DNA from: Marchantia polymorpha subsp. ruderalis
Lineage: Eukaryota > Streptophyta > Marchantiopsida > Marchantiales > Marchantiaceae
Assembly (NCBI GenBank): GCA_037833965.1
Contig: AP031358.1
Coordinates: 13,586,001-13,650,000 of the forward strand
Direction of reading: 5' to 3'
Length of the DNA: 64,000 bases
The notes beneath the pieces were generated by a model. It saw nothing but the letters and a program-made list of their open reading frames with translations. It was not told the DNA's origin and made no database searches. The translations under genes were made by a program, and so were the position numbers. The number at the start of each line of letters is the position of its first letter. The first letter of the stretch is position 1. Shown here one piece after another: positions 50,973 through 64,000 of the stretch.

Positions 50973-53900
50973 TCAAACCTTTGAACTGCAAGCTGTTGTG
51001 GGTTTTAGAGTCATCCAGAAGTGGGTACTTATATAGCAATACGTTTGAAGTTGACGAGCTAAAACGCAACCCCCACTCCGCAGCTTCTTCCTTCCTCGTC
51101 GGCCGTGGAGTTCAGCGTAAACGAGGCCTCATAAAATCTGGCATTCTAATTGGAATTTTAGATTGACAAAGTGCCATAATTTAATTATGTATGCGAGCAG
51201 GCCAGAGACCATCTGCGCAGCCATCTCGTCAATACTCTTCAGCATTTTGCACAATATTAAAAGAGAATGAAAAAATTTTGAATATTTATTTTCACCTTGA
51301 TTGTGTATCTTGAATTTTCTGAGATAAATAGGAACATCTACATGTATTTAACAGAGTCTAATAGTTAGATTTCGGATATTTATTTTAATAATATTCAAAA
51401 TAAAAATTTTTCATCTTTCTTATAAATTGTACACATAGACTACGATGCAATTTTCATACTTCTATATTATACAATAATCCTGGACCATATGTTCCATTCA
51501 TGTACATGTGTGTTCAATTTTTATTTGTATTGAAGGTAGTTATACATTAAACAGATAAATATTTTAAAAATAAAAGTAGTAAAAAAATTACGAAGAAAAA
51601 CTCTTAATGGATTAATTTTCTTATTAGCATCTAGAATTATCTACATGAAAATATTTATTACTCACGTACACAACCTTGACATAATTTACATGAAAATCAT
51701 GTTGTTGAAATTTTAAAAAAATTTGATAACGATCATTATTAAAAATTCTAAAGAGAAATTTTGACAATGAAATATATTTATATTGAATTATATTAAATTA
51801 AAGTACAAAACACAAGTGATGTGAAAAACTTTCCTGTTATTGTTTATTTTTCTAGAATTTTTACTTGATTTAATGGGTGGTGGAACTGCATAGTAATGGA
51901 AAAATGAAAATCTGAAAATTTTAACATGTTTTTTTTTTTACTTCTCTAAGAAAGTCATATACGATGCCTTTCTAATTTTATATTGAGTTTAATCTATTTC
52001 ATTTATTTTTTGGAAAAAATAAATTCGAAGTGAAGTAATTATTCAATATATGGTGATATACAAAATTCAACAACAATCTACCAAAATAAAAATATAATGT
52101 TTTCAATTATGAAGGAGACATAATCTATGAAAATTGCAGTGTTACATGAATTAAAGGTTTATTGAAGTTAGCCTGATTTGTGTAATAAACTTCAGAAAAT
52201 GTATATATCTTATGGATTTTTTTATCAATATTATTAGTGAAGAAGCTTTATATAGAGTAGCCAAGAATAGAATACATGAAAATACGTCCATAAAATTTTG
52301 ATATGACAGAAATGCCAGAATTAAGGTAAAAATTTGCCAAAATTGGTTAGTTCTGGCAAAATTGTAAGAATCATGGCGTAAATCTCATATTTAGTGAAAA
52401 ACTACCATTTCATAAACATCAATACATCTATAGATAGATTTGACTCATGCATCTCTGCATTGAGCTCATCACTGCGGGAAATTTTAATTGTATATGCTTC
52501 ATCCTTAGCGTTCTGTAAGCCTTCCGTCCACTTGGTTTCTGAGATGATATATGGTAGCAAAAGGATTTTATTTTTTATTTTTTACATAAGTGAAAATTTG
52601 AGCACTACTCCTCCATAGCCACCTAGATGGTTATGATGGTGTTAATCCTTGATGTCGTTCCAGGTTAATGTCCACATGACAATTTGATAACTAAGTTGGT
52701 GTTGAAAAATGTTCTTGGTACGATTATACCTGCTCGCAACATCAACTTTGGAGCAAGTACATGCAAGGACGATATCATACCATGATAAAGATACGTCATC
52801 CCCGAGATCTTTGATCATTTTCATAATTTCTTTGATAATTTCAATTCAGAGTCAAAGGGATGCAACAAAACAAAACATGTTTATTAACAAACATGATAAT
52901 TTATCATAAGAAAATGACAAAAGTGATTCAGGAAAACTAGCGCTGAAGTTGATTCTAATTTGTACTCCTCAAACATCAAGATGAAGCAACGCCTCCTTCG
53001 CAATCTGTTCAACGTCCACATATCTGTTTTGTCTATGATCTTCCCTCCTTCCTTTTGATTCGTCGCCACATGTCAACATTCCAAATAGAAACATGATTAT
53101 TGAAATGAATGTACTTCTTAGAAGCAAGTCCAAACTTCCGCAAAGTATCATTGTGGTGCCCAACTAGTTCACAAGATCACAAAACCCGTTCTTCGTTGAC
53201 ATCCTCAAGTTTTCTCTCTATTTTCTTTTATCCTGATAATGAACTCCCACAAACTGTGCCCTAATCCACCGGCTTCTAGTGCGGATCACACTCCAGTTTG
53301 GGTCCTATATTGTAATCACATGACTTACTTTCCCATGTAGCATAAACTTTGACTAGTTCATGTGTTGCTGGCGGCGATGCAATAGGGATCAACACTTTTG
53401 TCTTCTTAGCAACCACCTCGATCTTACACTGTGTTTCCAATGATTCATTATTAATTTTGTTTGAGCACAATGCACGATATTTTTTTTTAATTATCATAGT
53501 TAATACTTCTTTCATGTGGAATGATTGGAGATACTGAAGAATTCTCGATCTGTCATCATAGTAGTGTACAATGTGTCTCTCTATAAGATTATCTATGAGC
53601 TTACATTCTGCGGCAAATTCATTGATCAGGATGGGTAATAAATACATTATTTACACATTTTATGTTGAAAAAAATGTGCTGCCCAAGAGCACTGAAGTAT
53701 GCGCTACATCAAACAATGTGTTACCAATGTAGGTTATGCATAGTTGGTTTCGTTCTGTACATGATTCCAAAACAAAGCTCAATTCTGCTTTACTTCCAAA
53801 GATTGAGTCCCACAACCGAAGTTGGAACGCAGCAGGTGGTTTTTTTTTTTTTTGTTTTTTTGTTTTAAAGGCAAGGGCGTACTCATAATGCATAATATAT

Positions 53901-54300
53901 GGGTATTTTGCCCAATATTTGAAATGATTTTTTTTTATTTCTTTCATAACCTCGTGTTGGGGATCAAGACGCGAAGATTATTCCCTTTTACTTTGTGATA
54001 TAGGAGGAAAACTCCAGTCTTTAGCTTAGAACTTACCAGCTTTGTGATGGAAATGAAGACCCTCAAATTTATCAAACTTGTGCTAATTACGTGTTAGGAG
54101 ATTGAAACTAATTCGAGAACGCACCAAAGTGAAAGTTACATAATGAAGAAAAATAAATAATACAATCAATGCAGTCTATCACAGCGATCACCACGTTATA
54201 TAGTGAGTATGTCATGCAACCTTCTCATAATATAGGGGAGCAGTAAGTAAGTAACTAGTAAGTAGCGACTCCTCCGCTAATGTCATTGCAAGAACTAAAA
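50973..54300. other. AT-rich spacer downstream of tRNA-His
   Basis: 51.2-52.6 kb is strongly AT-rich and featureless. 52.9-53.95 kb holds a cluster of unidentified minus-strand frames, described separately. The rest shows no gene. Confidence 0.5.
52950..53950 (-). other. Cluster of unidentified minus-strand reading frames
   Basis: Frames of 64 aa (52969-53163), 123 aa (53276-53647) and 95 aa (53660-53947) follow one another on the minus strand, in a block that is less AT-rich than its surroundings. Their make-up is protein-like (for example ELVKVYATWESKS and VDVEQIAKEALLHLDV), but I recognise no domain. No start, splice pattern or end can be set. This is most likely a decayed gene or mobile-element remnant; a real, poorly conserved gene cannot be excluded. 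Confidence 0.35.
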
Positions 54301-54923
54301 GACAATTCTTAATTCGAAAAAGGATTTTAGCTTACTTTTGCTCACTTTAAAGGAAAGGGTAGAACATGACAACCCAAATTTTCCCTTAATCGATCAAAGA
54401 AATTAAACATGTGAAGGCGGAGAGAATTTGTGAGGTCGTGTGTACTCTGAAAGTAATTTATGTTTCTGATATTAATATTAATGCCAATGGATCCCCGGGT
54501 CAAAGAAAAAGAAAAAGGCACCAGGCAACTCAAAAGTTGGCTCCTTCTTGTCCCTCAAAAAGATCAAGTGCCAACAATCCCTCTCTCAAACGAGGGAAAA
54601 CCATTTTCCCAACACCTCCAGTCTGAGGGCAATGGAGGAAGGCAGCAACATGTGAGGCCAAGACTCCTCCTCACGCCTTCAGTACAGTACGTCGCAGACA
54701 ACAGAAGCCATTTGGCTCGACAGCTGCCAGCAGAAAGGATCAGAAAGCCCCATCGAGTGTTATACGGATGAAATCAAAGGGGTCGGATTTGACATCATGC
54801 TGGAGAGGAAGAAATCAATCGAGATTCATAGTCAGCTCAAAATGTAAACGACGTGGTACTCAAGCATGATGAAATCGAGAGGTACACTGCACAGTGGACA
54901 AGGAGCAGATAGATAGAGGGGTT

Positions 54924-54940
54924 GAGAGAGAGAGAGAGAG
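54924..54940. repeat. (GA)n microsatellite
   Basis: About eight GA units in a row; no clear relation to a gene. Confidence 0.7.
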
Positions 54941-55680
54941 AAGAGATATTTTACACGAGCAAAAGCAGATATCCACAAACTGGAGCACCAGGGTCGCAGC
55001 TCGGAGCGAACGCGTGTCTCGCTTTTGACATCAGAAAGTGGCAGTAGGTCCAAAAGATCAGCAGCGGGGCTGCAGATATTTCAACCCCTTGTGGTAGAAA
55101 CTCGGCGCCCAAATGCTGTCAGACGCACAAGGACCAGAAGCATATTCTCTCGTGCCCCGTCCTGCAAATATCTACCGAAGAAATGACCTCCGCCCGCAGG
55201 TGGTCTAGATTCCTGCCCGTCCGTCCGCCCTCATGATGACTGGCTCCAGCCCGTGCTCCGACGTCGACATCGACATCGACCTCGACCTCGGCCTCACGAC
55301 ATGCCTCGACTAATTTCCGCGCCCCGGCTAATTTGGCCACCCGGACATCGTCGTTTCCGTTTTTGGCGTCCCATCATGATGTCAGTTTGAATATTTGGTC
55401 GGTCAACTCTCCGTCTAATTTAGTTACTGTGCTATGCACCCGACCGAAATTTCTGTTGGGTAAAAGTTGGGGAAACTTTGTATTGTGGCGGAAACTAAGA
55501 GAAGACATCATCCCTTTGTCCACATATGGAACCGGATCGGTATAGGGAAATATATATTGTTGTATATGTAAGATGCTTTATATTTAGGTGACACTATAAC
55601 CTTTATTGCATGCGCAAAATGATTGACCTTTTATAAATATCACCAACCAATGCTGACTAAGAAGATTTAGATTCTAATGT

Positions 55681-55718
55681 ACATTGTGTATTCCTCTATA
55701 GATGACAATACACAATGT
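55681..55718. repeat. Perfect 12-bp hairpin
   Basis: ACATTGTGTATT and AATACACAATGT are exact reverse complements around a 14-nt loop in AT-rich spacer. Confidence 0.75.
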
Positions 55719-56272
55719 TTCAAAATTGGTATGAAAGATGATTGAAGAGAGTGATATCCATATCCCATACTTATAAGTCTCGCGTGCAATCTTTCACAAA
55801 TATAGTTTTATATTTCTCCGAGGGTAGAATAACAAAGAACCTATTCGTTCATTGTAAGAAATCGATGGTTGGTTTGTAAGTGTTTGTAATGTGACCCTCC
55901 AAATCAATTACAATTCTGACTATCAATTATTTACAAAGTTTAACTACCTTGCAAAAATTGGACTCATCTTTAAACTTGAGAGTTACGGTTTGTATATCAA
56001 ATTTATCGGTTGTTCTGTTAAGGTTCTTATCGAACACAAAGATTTACAGCTGAGAAACTGATTTTCTAGCTTCTTTAGGTTCACTTATTTGTGAAAATTC
56101 CACAGAGAAAACTATTTCCACTTCGCGAATAAGTAAACATATTTCAAATTTTGGAATATGGTATAAATAAATAAATAATAAATGAAATATCCAATAAAGA
56201 AGCAGATGTTATCGTCGTTACAACTAAACCGCAAGTGCAACGACGCTGGTCAAATGTTTCAACCGAGGGCTG

Positions 56273-56316
56273 GTGTAACATAGGGTCAGCTAGGATTTAC
56301 TGACCCTAAGTTACAC
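56273..56316. repeat. 17-bp hairpin with one mismatch
   Basis: GTGTAACATAGGGTCAG and CTGACCCTAAGTTACAC pair except at one position, around a 10-nt loop. It sits where AT-rich spacer gives way to GC-rich DNA. 'agggtca' recurs once more nearby (56344). Confidence 0.75.
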
Positions 56317-57540
56317 TGTCGAGGCGGTCAGTCTGGATTCACCTAGGGTCATGTCCAGTAAACTACGTGTACTCTCTTTATCCTTGCAAATCACCCAGTC
56401 ACCGAGCTCAGATACCGAGTTACCGGGCGCTGAGAGATGAGTGACGGGCAGGATGTGCAGATGATCTCCTTGACAGCGGGTGGCGCAAGGCTCCAGGAAA
56501 TTTAAACAAGCGTCGCGATTGGCCGAGCACCACCACGAGGTCCCGCTCGTGGCGCCCATCATCGCCAGCTCTCGAAAAGCTGGACCCGTCACACTTTTCG
56601 GCCGAATCGCCCGCCGATTCTTACCTTCGTCGCCGGGTAACTACGCGCCCAAAGAGAGCGAAAAGGGGCGGCGAAAAGAGGACCTCGTGGAGAGAATGTA
56701 CCGAAACGGGACTTTGCGACGCATCCAATGGTTCTCCGTTCTCGAAAAGGCGCAAGTAAGTGGGGCCCAGAATATTCCCAGCGAATGAGGCCCGCCGATG
56801 GGTTCCCCGAAGGTGGGTGCCTCCTTCGTACGTGGGGAGTAGGGAGCCAAGTGCGCCTTTATACAGTATACGATTTCAGATACGTAGCTGCTATGAGCTG
56901 GGAGGCGATGACGTGGAATGTGTTTCAAGTCATGAGGTCCGGAATGCTTCGATGCGAGGATGGACTCGAACCTCGGCATGAACGCAAACCTGAGGAGGAC
57001 ACGCGTCGGAGAGTTCGGATGGGTCCCACCTCAGGGTCCGAAAGGGAACCGGAGAGCTCGGATGTCTCGAGGATCAGGCCGACCAATGGGAGGCAGCGCA
57101 ACCCAATCCAGCATCTTACATCCTCTCATCCAGACGATCGCCCGTCACCCACAACCGGATTGCCGGCGCCGAGCGCGGCTCCGGAGCCCACCCGGTCGGA
57201 CGGGACCACCTCCGCGGCCGAATCGCGGTCAGCCGAAACCGTCTGAACCCAACCCCGGTCAGCCGAACCCGTCTCTCACCTGCGTCATAAAGGCCGTCGG
57301 ATTTTCGATCGAGCGGCGAGGATCTTCTGTCAGATTTCCAATGAGCGAGTCGGGAACCAGATAGGGCTTCGGTATAGACGGGGGCGAACGGTTGGTCGAC
57401 GCCGTGGCAGGGGCTCCACCAGCGCCGGAGGGGAAGCTGTCGAGAGAGAGCAAGAGTCGCGCAAGAGTTTCGCCGTTTGTTCATTCCCCTGAGAGTTGAG
57501 GCACTCGCTCGAATCCGAACGGGGCCGACGACAGGGTCTC

Positions 57541-57550
57541 GGGGGGGGGG
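57541..57550 (+). repeat. Homopolymer run of ten G
   Basis: Ten G in a row within GC-rich DNA, about 700 nt upstream of the CHLH start codon. Such runs are prone to length errors in assembly. Confidence 0.75.
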
Positions 57551-58236
57551 CGAGGGGAGCCTTGAGCTTCGAGCTGTGAGCCTTGAATCTTGAGGCGAGC
57601 AGCGCTCGGGTGTCAGAGGTTTTTGTCAGTGCATTCCAGAGCAGATTTATTGCAATTCGGAGGTGACTCGAGTTCGTTCATTCGAGCCTGATTGGCACTC
57701 GATCGGCCACGTGCCGCTAGCCTTCTCCCGTCCATTGCATCGGATTCGGGGCGAGAGAGAGAGTGAGAGAGCGACAGAGAAGAGAGACGATAACAAACAG
57801 AGTGCACCTTCCATTGTCGTAGTAGTGTCGTGGTCTTCTTATCCCAGACATTGGCCGTAGGACCGCAGAGTAGAGAAGTGATCAAATAGAAGACACTGGT
57901 GGGAAGTAGAGGGACAGTTGTTGTATAGGAGCTCACGAGGAAAGGAAAAGGTGCAAGGGAAAATCGCCCAGGGACACAACACGACCACTGCGTGCTTTGT
58001 GAGATCTACTGTAGGTGCGTTGCAGTCGTAAACGATTTCCAGTTCTGAGAAGGCGTGGTCGAGTTTTGGATGCAGCTGTTGGGAACTTGTAGTTGCTCTT
58101 AGTTTCGCAGCTGGGATGTTAGTTCGGAAGCCAGAATTTGAATGCTGGGTCAGCATTTGCGCAGTTGTGGGGTCTTTGCACTTCTTACATTGGGTCGGTC
58201 GCTAAGCTTGAGTTTCCGGTTTGTAGGTTGGCAGTC

Positions 58237-61200
58237 ATGGCGGCGACTGGCATGACTGTGATATCAACTTCCGCCGTTCATCTTCCAGCCGTAAGCACGC
58301 CCTCGTCGTCTCGTGCCCCAAGGACTCAATGCAAAGGTACCCACTTGGTTCAGGTGTCAGGCTAGCTACTGTTTGGAGCATAGAGATGTGTGGTCCTCAA
58401 GTCCTCAAGTTTGTGGCTGAGTGCGGCAATGACGACTCTCCTTCGAGCTGATCATACTTTTATCAGATGTGTGTCGAGTTGTTACAAATTTGAATATCTC
58501 GTCTGTACTCCTTGTACATCGGCAATGCCTCTGTCTCCGAAGTCTAGCGCTGTGTAGCATTTCCAATTTGAATTGAGCTGAATGGAAATTGTCGGTCTCA
58601 AGGGCCTCGCACGTCCAAAAAGTTCAACATTATGAAACAAGTCTTGAATTGCACACCAATTGACCTGCTCGCCGAGGAGCAACTGTGAAGACATGATTAA
58701 GCCTCTTTACACTAGTGCTCTTGAACATTTTACATCAGTTCAGGCCCTGATTGCGGTAAAATCTAATTGGTACCATGTGACTTATGCAGCCGCTCTCAAC
58801 TCTAATTTCGAAGGTGTCCGCCTCGCCAACGATGTGGATCGTCTGGGAAAATCAGTGAGTGCTGCCCATCTCACTTTTCCACTTCAAGTTCTGTTCTGAT
58901 TTTTAGTTGGTTGAGGAAGTGAGTCACACACGACTCTGTTTCCAACATCGTTCCTCCTGGATCCGAATTATGTGCTGCCTGCTGGGTAACGTCCTGACAT
59001 TTTCTTGAATCCACTTGCAGGCCGACAAAATCCTGTCTAGCTCCGTACCTCTTGTTGCTGCAAAGTCCATCCGAAAGGTATGTTTGGCAGTGATTTATGC
59101 ACTCTTCAAATCTCTTGTAGTTGGTCGCCTATCGTTCGCACAACCTCAATTTGCAAATGGAAGGTTCCTGTGACAGAGCAATGTCATCTGGAAGTCATAT
59201 GGTTAATGCTGGGACTAACGTCGATTGCTTAGCAGGGTATCAGCGCTATCGGAGGGGGCATGTTCACATCTACCCGCCCTGAAGTCCGTCGAATTGTGCC
59301 TGAGGCCCGCCCTGGAGTTCCCGTTGTCAAGGTCGTGTACGTCGTCTTGGAGGCACAGTATCAGTCCTCCCTGTCAGCTGCAGTGAGGAACATTAACAGG
59401 AATAGGAAGGATTTGCGAGTCGAGGTAGTTGGTTACTTGGTTGAGGAGCTCAGGGATGCGGAAAACTATGAAACTTTCAAGAAGGATCTGGAGGATGCCA
59501 ATATCTTCATTGGGTCACTCATCTTCGTCGAGGAGTTGGCAACTAAAGTCAAAGCCGCTCTGGAACCTCAAAGAGATAGGATGGATGCCATTTTAGTTTT
59601 CCCATCCATGCCCGAGGTTATGAGGCTGAACAAGCTCGGAACTTTCTCGATGTCTCAGCTTGGTCAGTCCAAGAGTGCCATTGCCCAATTCATGCGCAGG
59701 AAGCGCAAGGAGTCTGGAGGCAATTTCGAGGAGGGTATGCTGAAGTTGATCCGGACTCTGCCGAAGGTACTGAAGTACTTGCCCACCGACAAAGCGCAAG
59801 ATGCAAGGAATTTCATCATGAGTTTGCAGTTCTGGCTCGGTGGCTCTCCCGAGAATTTGGAGAACTTCCTCGTTATGATTTCGAACTCATACGTACCCGC
59901 CTTGAGGGACAGTACATTGGACTTCAATGAGCCCGTAGCCTTCCTCGACACTGGTATCTGGCACCCTATGGCGCCGACCATGTACGACGACATCAAGGAA
60001 TACCTTAACTGGTATGGCACTAGACGTGATGCTAGCGCCGAGCTGAAGAGGCCAGATGCTCCAGTCGTTGGATTGATCCTGCAGAGAAGTCACATCGTCA
60101 CCGGAGACGATGGTCACTACGCTTCAGTGGTCATGGAAATGGAAGCCAGGGGCGCTAAAGTTGTTCCCATTTTCGCCGGTGGACTCGATTTCTCCACCCC
60201 TGTCGATAGATTCTTCTATGACCCCATCACCCGAAAGCCTTTGGTACAGTCTGTTGTGTCCTTGACTGGATTCGCCCTTGTTGGAGGACCCGCTACCCAG
60301 GATCATCCCAAAGCCATCCAGGCTCTTCAGAAGTTGAACGTCCCGTATCTGGTGGCATTGCCATTGGTATTCCAGACCACGGAGGAGTGGTTGGACAGCT
60401 CTTTGGGACTGCACCCTATCCAAGTTGCTCTGCAGGTTGCTCTCCCCGAGCTGGACGGAGGTTTGGAGCCCATTGTGTTTTCTGGAAGGGACAGCAGAAC
60501 CGGTATGTTTTATTTCAGTCAGACTTTTGCTTTCCATGCATTGTCTTCATGTGTATTTGTCTTGCCCTCGTTAGGGATTAGTCACGAATGAAACAGTCGA
60601 GTTCAACAGCTTTAGTGGATATAGGAAGTCTGATGCATTTCCCCAACATCATTGTGAGAATGTCTACCGCCTGAGTTCCATTGAAACTGACCCAACCCTG
60701 TGATATGCAGGAAAGTCACATGCTCTCCACGACCGTGTAGAGCAGCTTTGCACTCGTGCCATCAACTGGGCCAAATTGAAGCGCAAGGACAAGGTGAATT
60801 GGATTGAATGTGAATTATTGTTGTCTGATATCTCCTCTGCAACTTTTCCAAGACTAGAAGTTTTCTGTAATTTACTCAATAGTCGAAGATGCAATTGCCT
60901 TTGGAAAGTGGCTTGTCTTTTCATGATAGGGTGATTAAATCTCACGAATTTATCTCCTGTTTGCAGGCCGAAAAGAAATTGGCAATCACCGTCTTCAGCT
61001 TTCCCCCAGACAAGGGTAACGTCGGAACTGCCGCCTACTTGAATGTGTTCTCCTCCATCTACAGCGTGTTGAAGGAGCTGAAGGAAGATGGCTACAACGT
61101 GGAGGGTCTGCCGGAGTCCTCCGAAGCTTTGATCGAGGAAGTTATTCACGACAAGGAAGCTAAGTTCAGCAGCCCCGACCTGAACATCGCCTACAAGATG

Positions 61201-63759
61201 CCAGTGCGCGAGTACGAGAGGCTGACCCCATACTCCAAGGCACTCGAAGAGAGCTGGGGAAAAGCCCCAGGAACTCTTAACTCCGACGGCCAGAACCTGC
61301 TCGTCTACGGAAAGCAATTCGGAAATGTCTTCATCGGCGTCCAGCCCACCTTCGGATACGAAGGAGATCCCATGAGGTTGCTGTTCGCCAAGTCTGCCAG
61401 TCCTCACCACGGATTCGCTGCATACTACACTTTCCTGGAGAAGATCTTCAAGGCCGATGCTGTGCTTCACTTCGGTACCCACGGTTCCTTGGAGTTCATG
61501 CCCGGAAAGCAAGTCGGTATGAGTGATGTCTGTTACCCCGATTCCTTGATCGGTAACATTCCCAACATCTACTACTACGCTGCCAACAACCCTTCTGAGG
61601 CCACCATCGCCAAGAGAAGGAGTTATGCTAACACCATCAGTTACTTGACGCCCCCTGCTGAGAATGCCGGTCTGTACAAGGGACTGAAGCAGCTGAGTGA
61701 GCTGATCGCCTCTTACCAGTCGCTGAAGGACACTGGCAGAGGACCTCAGATTGTCAACTCAATCATCTCCACTGCCAAGCAGTGCAACCTCGACAAGGAT
61801 GTGGAACTTCCAGAGGAAGGTTCCGATCTGAGCTCCGATGCTCGTGACACTGTGGTCGGCAGAGTGTACGGTAAGCTGATGGAGATTGAGTCCCGTCTCT
61901 TGCCTTGCGGCCTGCACGTCATCGGTGAACCTCCAAGCGCAGAAGAGGCTGTGGCCACATTGGTCAACATTGCTGCCATCGACAGGCCCGAGGAGAACAT
62001 CTTCGGTTTGCCCGGTATTCTGGCTGAATCTTTGGGGCGACAAATCGAGGACATTTACAGAAGCAGCGACAAGGGAGTTCTGAGCGATGTCATGTTGTTG
62101 AATGAGATCACCATGACTTGCCGAGAGGCAGTGAAAGCCTTCGTGGACAGGACAACCAACAGCAGGGGACAAGTGACGAAGGTTGCCGAGGGATTCGCCA
62201 ACATATTGGGTCTCGGAAGGAAGGAGCCCTGGGTGGAGGTTCTGCAGAGGACCAAGTTCAGAGACTCGGACAGAGATAAATTGAAGGTCACCTTCGACTT
62301 TTTGGCCTTCTGCCTGAAGCAGGTGGTCGCAGACAACGAGCTTGGAGGTCTGAAGCAAGCTTTGGAAGGAAAGTATGTCGAGCCTGGCCCAGGAGGAGAC
62401 CCGATCAGGAACCCCAAGGTTCTGCCCACCGGCAAGAACATCCACGCTCTCGACCCGCAGGCCATTCCCACTGCTGCAGCTTTGGGCAGTGCCAAGGTCG
62501 TGGTCGAGCGTCTTCTCGAAAGGCAAAAGCTCGAGAATGACGGCAAGTACCCCGAAACCATCGCTTTGGTTCTGTGGGGAACTGACAACATCAAGACATA
62601 CGGAGAATCTCTTGCCCAGGTTCTGTGGATGGTGGGAGTACGACCCGTGCCTGATGCTCTTGGTCGTGTGAACAAGGTTGAGCCAGTTCCTCTCGAGGAG
62701 CTCGGTCGCCCTCGTGTTGATGTTGTGGTGAATTGCTCCGGTGTGTTCAGAGACCTGTTCATCAATCAGGTGAGTTTCGAATTTCAATTCCCAACTTACT
62801 TTACAAGTTCAAGAATGTTGAGAATTCTGCCTGTGAGATGACCTGGGGTTACTCCCGATCATGAATTTTGTCTTCTAATTTTTCGTGATCCTTCGTTTGT
62901 GCAGATGAACCTTCTCGACAGGGCTGTGAAGATGGTGGCTGAGCTCGACGAGCCATTGGAGATGAACTTCGTGCGCAAGCACGCCCTTGAGCAAGCTGCA
63001 TCATTGAACGTCACAGTACGTGACGCAGCAACCCGAATTTTCTCGAACGCTTCCGGCTCGTACTCATCGAACGTGAATCTGGCGGTGGAGAATTCGTCAT
63101 GGAACGACGAGCAACAGCTGCAGGACATGTACCTGTCGAGGAAGTCGTTCGCCTTCAACTCGGACAGGCCCGGAGCCGGAATGGCTGAGAACCGAAAGAT
63201 CTTCGAGTCAGCCCTCGCCACGGCAGAGGCCACATTCCAGAATTTGGACTCGTCAGAGATTTCACTCACTGACGTCTCGCATTACTTCGATTCCGACCCC
63301 ACGAAGCTGGTCCAAAACCTCCGCAAGGACGGCAAGAAGCCGAACTCATACATCGCAGACACCACCACCGCGAATGCGCAGGTGCGCAGTCTGTCGGAGA
63401 CAGTGCGCCTGGACGCGAGGACCAAGATGCTGAACCCTAAATGGTACGAGGGTATGCTCTCGTCGGGATACGAGGGAGTGCGCGAAATCGAGAAGAGGCT
63501 GACCAACACCATGGGATGGAGCGCGACCTCGGGCCAGGTCGACAACTGGGTGTACGAGGAGGCGAATTCGACCTTCATCGAGGACGAGGCCATGCAAAAG
63601 AGGCTGCTGGAGACGAACCCTAACTCGTTCCGCAAGCTGGTGGCGACATTCCTCGAGGCGAACGGACGAGGCTACTGGGAGACGAACGAGGAGAACCTCG
63701 AGCGCCTGCGACAGCTGTACTCGGACGTCGAGGACAGAATCGAGGGCATCGACAAGTGA
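58237..63759 (+). CDS. CHLH: Magnesium chelatase subunit H, chloroplast
   Basis: Seven exons, 58237-58336, 58790-58854, 59021-59077, 59236-60502, 60711-60793, 60967-62769 and 62905-63759, give 1,409 aa (Arabidopsis CHLH is about 1,380). The first three small exons encode a Ser/Ala/basic transit peptide; the mature protein starts around [14 protein letters not shown] is the porphyrin-binding catalytic subunit that, with CHLI and CHLD and ATP, inserts Mg2+ into protoporphyrin IX, the first step committed to chlorophyll. In Arabidopsis it is also GUN5 of plastid-to-nucleus signalling. Seen here are the N-terminal domain ([14 protein letters not shown] to [15 protein letters not shown]) and the CobN/BchH-type domain with [64 protein letters not shown] and [14 protein letters not shown]. 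All blocks are intact. It has no chlorophyll-pathway neighbours. Confidence 0.96.
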
Positions 63760-64000
63760 GCTCGCGATCGATCGAGCCATCCGTCGAGCGATCAGTCGAG
63801 CAATTTATCGAGCGATGTATCGAGAGATCGATCGAGCGCCGGCGTGTAAAATTTGTGTCTGGAGAGGTCGAATAGTTATCCGGAGACGGTGTAAGGATAA
63901 TCTTGGGTAGACGTAGAACGCCGCCGGGCGGAAGTGCGGTGGCGCTGCGCACGAGTAGAGAAGAGAGTGGACGACGACATTTGAAGCATTTGAAGCATTT

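Larger units (their letters stand above)
54301..58236. other. Spacer and probable CHLH promoter/leader
   Basis: 54.3-55.5 kb is mixed DNA with short simple repeats. 55.5-56.25 kb is AT-rich. 56.3-57.6 kb is GC-rich with overlapping frames on both strands (for example 56960-57364 plus, 57116-57484 minus) whose Arg/Pro-rich products look like translated GC-rich DNA and not a protein. 57.6-58.24 kb is likely the promoter and leader of CHLH, with GA-rich stretches near 57,750-57,790. Confidence 0.5.

Overview
This looks like nuclear DNA of a land plant. It carries interrupted genes with GT-AG introns of about 100 to 1,500 nt, a plant-type chloroplast Mg-chelatase H subunit, plant-type pectate lyase, BAHD and GH31 enzymes, and a plant-type cytosolic tRNA-His with the plant upstream CAA signal. 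Gene density is low (about one gene per 8-9 kb) and the spacers are long and AT-rich. The codon use and general look suggest a bryophyte, perhaps a liverwort of the Marchantia type. That placement is inference from general appearance only.

Layout. 1-2.5 kb: spacer with a G-quadruplex-type tract and a small GC island. 2.5-4.6 kb (+): four-exon secreted pectate lyase. 5.6-6.1 kb (+): a tentative tiny gene lying against an extremely AT-rich island (about 6.1-8.2 kb). 8.2-15.9 kb: spacer with two sets of direct repeats, one of which encloses a diverged copy of the pectate lyase promoter region. 16.0-17.7 kb (+): two-exon BAHD acyltransferase. 23.3-26.6 kb (+) and 32.6-28.9 kb (-): two GH31 alpha-glucosidase/alpha-xylosidase paralogues, tail to tail. 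42.2-37.3 kb (-): eight-exon VMS1/ANKZF1 homologue. 44.6-48.3 kb (+): six-exon GPAA1. 50.9 kb (-): tRNA-His(GUG). 50.9-58.2 kb: AT-rich spacer with unidentified reading frames and short hairpins. 58.2-63.8 kb (+): seven-exon CHLH.

For every protein gene except the tentative tiny one, the exon joins below keep one open frame from ATG to stop and restore the family's conserved blocks. They were worked out by hand from splice consensus and phase.

The genes do not form a pathway cluster. Pectate lyase and the GH31 pair would act in the wall or apoplast, GPAA1 in the ER, VMS1 in the cytosol on stalled ribosomes, and CHLH in the plastid. The most unusual structure is the promoter-like segment repeated at 10 kb between two matching direct repeats, followed by the long near-perfect foldback at 43.7 kb. 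I found no CRISPR array, no operon, and no element I could assign with confidence to a transposon or virus-like family.
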